Source: Salminus brasiliensis (Eukaryota > Chordata > Actinopteri > Characiformes > Bryconidae). From it: a stretch of DNA of 64,000 nt. Below the pieces are notes generated by a model. That model did not search any database and was not told the DNA's origin. It worked only from the letters and a program-made list of their open reading frames with translations. Of this stretch, positions 60,990 to 64,000 are shown piece by piece; within the stretch, counting starts at the first letter, position 1; every line of letters starts with the position of its first letter. The stretch lies in the NCBI RefSeq assembly GCF_030463535.1, contig NC_132879.1:39524597-39588596 (forward strand), written 5' to 3'. The position numbers were made by a program, and so were the translations under genes.

Positions 60990-62180
60990 GGGTCAATGAG
61001 ACTTCTGCGCCTCTCAGCAGGTATTTTGGCCCACTCCTCATGAGCAAACTTAGTCCAATGTTTTCCTCTTCCTCTATATTCTTGGGTGTTTTTAGGATGT
61101 GTTTTGGGTCATTATCCTGTTGCCAAAACCCATGACCTGCGACTGAGACCAAGCTTTCTGACACTGGGCAGCACATTTCTCTCTAGAATCCCTTGATAGT
61201 CTTGAGATTTCATTGTACTCTGCTCAGATTCAAGAAACCCTCCTCCATTTTTCACAGTAGGAACAGTGTCCTTTTCTTGATATGCTTAATTTTTCCATCT
61301 GTAAACATAAAACTGATGTGCCTTGGCAAAAAGCTCCATTTTTGTCTCATCTGTCCATAGGACATTCTCCCAGAAGCTTTGGGGCTTGTGAACATGTAGT
61401 TTGGTAAATTCCAGTCTGGCTTTTTGATTTGTTTTCAACAATAGTGTTCTCCTTGGTCGTCTCCCATGAAGTCCACTTGGCTCAATAAACGACGGATGGT
61501 GGACCTTTAATCTCTTTAGAAGTTTTTCTGGGCTCTTTTGTTACCATTCATATTCTCCGTCTCTGATTTGTCATAAATTTTCCTCCTATGGCCACATCCA
61601 GGGAGGTTGGCTACAGTCCCATGGATCTTACATTTCTGAATGATAAGAAAAGATAATCCTTTATTAGTCCCACAGTGGGGAAATTCTCAATATATGTGCA
61701 ACTGTAGTCACAGGACCATCAAGCTACTTGGAGATGGTCTTATAACCTTTACCTTTAACATGCTTGTCTATAATTTTCTTTCTAATATCCTGAGACAACT
61801 CTTTCCTTCACTTCCTCTGGTTCAGGTTGAGTGTGGTACACACCATGTCACCAAACAGCACAGTGACTACCTGTAGCCCTATATATAGGCCCACTAACTG
61901 ATTACAAGATTGTAGTAACATGTTTCTTTGGTCACATTATTTTCAGGGGTACCATCATTTTTGTCCAGGCCTGTTTAATGAGTTTACTTTTTAAAATAAT
62001 TCTGTTGAAGCAAGGTTCAAAATCAATGTCGGATTTTCATTTGTTCATTTTCATAGAATAATTTTTATTTATTTTTATTTATTAGTACTTTTAGCAGACT
62101 CAAGTTATTTCTGTGACCATTGTGGGTTTTTCTTTCATTAACCGAGGGGTACCAACAATTTTGTTCACATGTGTACAGGC
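60990..62180 (-). mobile_element. Degenerate Tc1-like element related to the intron 11 copy
   Basis: Long similarity to 55500-56630 in the same orientation. The terminal repeat at about 62145-62177 (ACCAACAATTTTGTTCACAT) is kept at this end, while the other end is truncated. A ~45-base insert at about 61640-61690 (TTTATTAGTCCCACAGTGGG) is absent from the intron 11 copy. Confidence 0.75.
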
Positions 62181-62199
62181 TCATAAAATATGAAAACAC

Positions 62200-63126
62200 A
62201 ACATATACATAACTTTATGGCCTCTCAAGAAAAGCAACCACATGACACTTTTTTTATAATGCACTTATTTTTTTAAATGGATGAAGTATGTTTGTGCTAA
62301 GCTTGGGACATTTACTTGGCTGTTCTACATTAAACGTGGACATGTAAAGCTTATAAAAAATGTTGCAAATGGTTTATTTGAAGCTTGTAACAAATTTTAA
62401 CACATATTATACTTTAACAGTTTCACAAAGACTCTTTCAAGAAAGTGTCCTGTCACAATGATGCTTCAGGTGTTTTCCAACGAAATCCTGCCTACACTAC
62501 CACTCAAATTTACAGTCCATGATGCTTTCAGAAGGTCCAGAGGTGGCCAGGATGGTGGCTAATTTGGCCCATTTGGCCTTTAGTTATGCTTAAACATGTC
62601 AGAACAAAAGGAATACCACAGAAAAAACTATATTCTGCTTAGTGTTTTAAAGAATTTTGCCCTTTTAACAAATCCAAATAATAAAATAATAACAGTACTG
62701 CAAGACTGGCAGCATTTCAGGGCAATAAAAATGAACAATAACAGATGTATACTCCAGGCCAATGGCAAATCACATTGTATTCTGCCTTTGCTTGTAAAGT
62801 AAACAGAACATATTAGAACATATGTGAATAAACATAAATACAAGAATTTCTTAACTGGAAGAAATTGGAATTTTCCTGGATGCCCACTTGATTGTCAAAT
62901 TTTATTACCAGCACACCTGATTTAACATAACTAAATAGCAATGACATGTCAAACCAGGTTATAAATGATAACTATAAATAATACTAGACTGGTAAAGGGA
63001 TATTTAAGCAATTACTTTTTGGATTCATATTATTTCTATTTATTGTAATATTGTTTTACTGAGCAAACACTTACTGCCCAGACAAGGAGCTTAATTGGAA
63101 ATTTAACAGGTAACTAAAACATTTGG
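62200..63126. other. AT-rich non-coding DNA
   Basis: No gene or identified repeat. Confidence 0.5.
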
Positions 63127-63131
63127 ACAGT

Positions 63132-63947
63132 TGTCATGGAGGGTTAGGCCAGACACAGAGGGATGAACACTCGAAGAGATGGGTCCAATGAAAGTAATTT
63201 ATTAACAGAACTCAGGAAAACACAAAGGGGCAAGGTAAGCAAAAAGGCAGCAACTACAGGGCACAAAGACAAACTAAATACAAACGTGACAAATCAAAGG
63301 GCCAACATAAAACACCTGAGACTGGGGGGACTCTGGGAGCTGAGCTTTAACGAAGGGCAGGAAACGGGTAGGGAAAACTAACAAAAACCAGCAGGAAGGG
63401 CCTGGGGTGAACAGGGGAGAACAAAAGCTGCACTCGCCTGACGCTGAGTCTTCTAAAATAAGAGGAAACGAGAGCTGGGCGACAAGCTGCAGAACCAAAA
63501 CGGCAAGGCCTACCAAACCTGGCACTGCTACGTGAATGTGGGTAGTCGAGCTGGAACGAGAGTCGTGGTTAAATCTTAGCAGATAGTGAGCGAAACTCAA
63601 GCGAGTACTTGAACTGCCGAGTGGCGTACTTGCAAACGAGGAAGTCGAGCCAAAGCTGGCCTAAACACACCGTGGTCAGAGATGGGAACCTCTCGGGCAA
63701 CCTCAAGGTTCCAAACCATTTAGTTCTCGTGTGTCGAACCCCCTTAAGTAGCCCCAGTCTCAGGTGAAACACATTAACTAAACATGACGTGATGAGCCTG
63801 AATCAAACACTGAACCAAATCAAGACACTGAACTGAACATACATGAACGTATATGAACAAGAACCGAATCCATGAATCAAAACCAGAATGGAAACACAAC
63901 AAAAGTCATTTTGTGAGCCTGTGGGCGGCGATACAGAGGGGTTGACA
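63132..63947 (-). mobile_element. Solo LTR, inverted
   Basis: A TG...CA unit of 816 bases with a perfect 5-base target duplication ACAGT (63127-63131 and 63948-63952). The minus strand reads in LTR order, with GGTTCGACACACGAGAAC in the middle and GTGTTCATCCCTCTGTGTC at its 3' end. Confidence 0.8.
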
Positions 63948-64000
63948 ACAGTACACTAAAAAATAAAGCATTAGGCCAACAAAGAATTAAGGCAACATTT

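Overview
The window looks like nuclear DNA of a teleost fish, probably an otophysan (inference). It shows vertebrate-style GT-AG split genes, long CA/GT microsatellites, many Tc1/mariner relics (DD37E and Sleeping Beauty-like among them), tRNA-derived SINEs, Ty3/gypsy-type solo LTRs and an L2-like LINE tail. There is no bacterial-style gene organisation.

The main content is a head-to-tail array of three PARP12-like genes, all on the + strand: gene A (15498-29665, ~771 aa), gene B (33084-41021, ~925 aa) and gene C (49058-58082, ~766 aa). I assembled each by hand from 12 coding exons with GT-AG junctions. Exons 2, 5, 6, 8 and 10 have the same length in all three genes, and every intron phase matches, so they are tandem duplicates. 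Each protein has an N-terminal domain like that of ZAP/PARP12, five CCCH zinc fingers, a WWE region and a PARP catalytic domain with the H-Y-I triad expected of a mono-ADP-ribosyltransferase. They differ most in the tail after the catalytic domain. A ends in CIIC and B in CTVQ, both possible CaaX prenylation boxes like the one on mammalian ZAP-L. C has a basic tail with no CaaX. A and B carry the same interferon-stimulated response element core, TTTCGTTTTC, 70-104 bp before the ATG, and C has a weaker inverted match. The likely picture is an interferon-inducible antiviral/stress ADP-ribosyltransferase cluster whose members have different membrane-targeting tails.

Layout: 1-15400 is mostly non-coding, with microsatellites, one SINE, one Tc1 relic, one candidate minus-strand exon (5963-6092) of an unidentified neighbour and two promoter-like GC-rich patches (about 11.4-11.75 and 12.65-12.83 kb). 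Gene A follows; its second intron holds a three-level nest of transposons around an intact-looking DD37E transposase. An internally deleted LTR retrotransposon (30330-32221) separates A from B. Between B and C lie a solo LTR (42534-43138) and a nearly perfect 2.59-kb tandem duplication containing a broken Sleeping Beauty-like element. After C come two more solo LTRs, several Tc1 relics and a SINE fragment, with no further gene seen.

Exon coordinates, residue numbers and motif spacings were counted by hand and may be off by a base or residue in places. Family assignments are from recognised motifs, not database searches.
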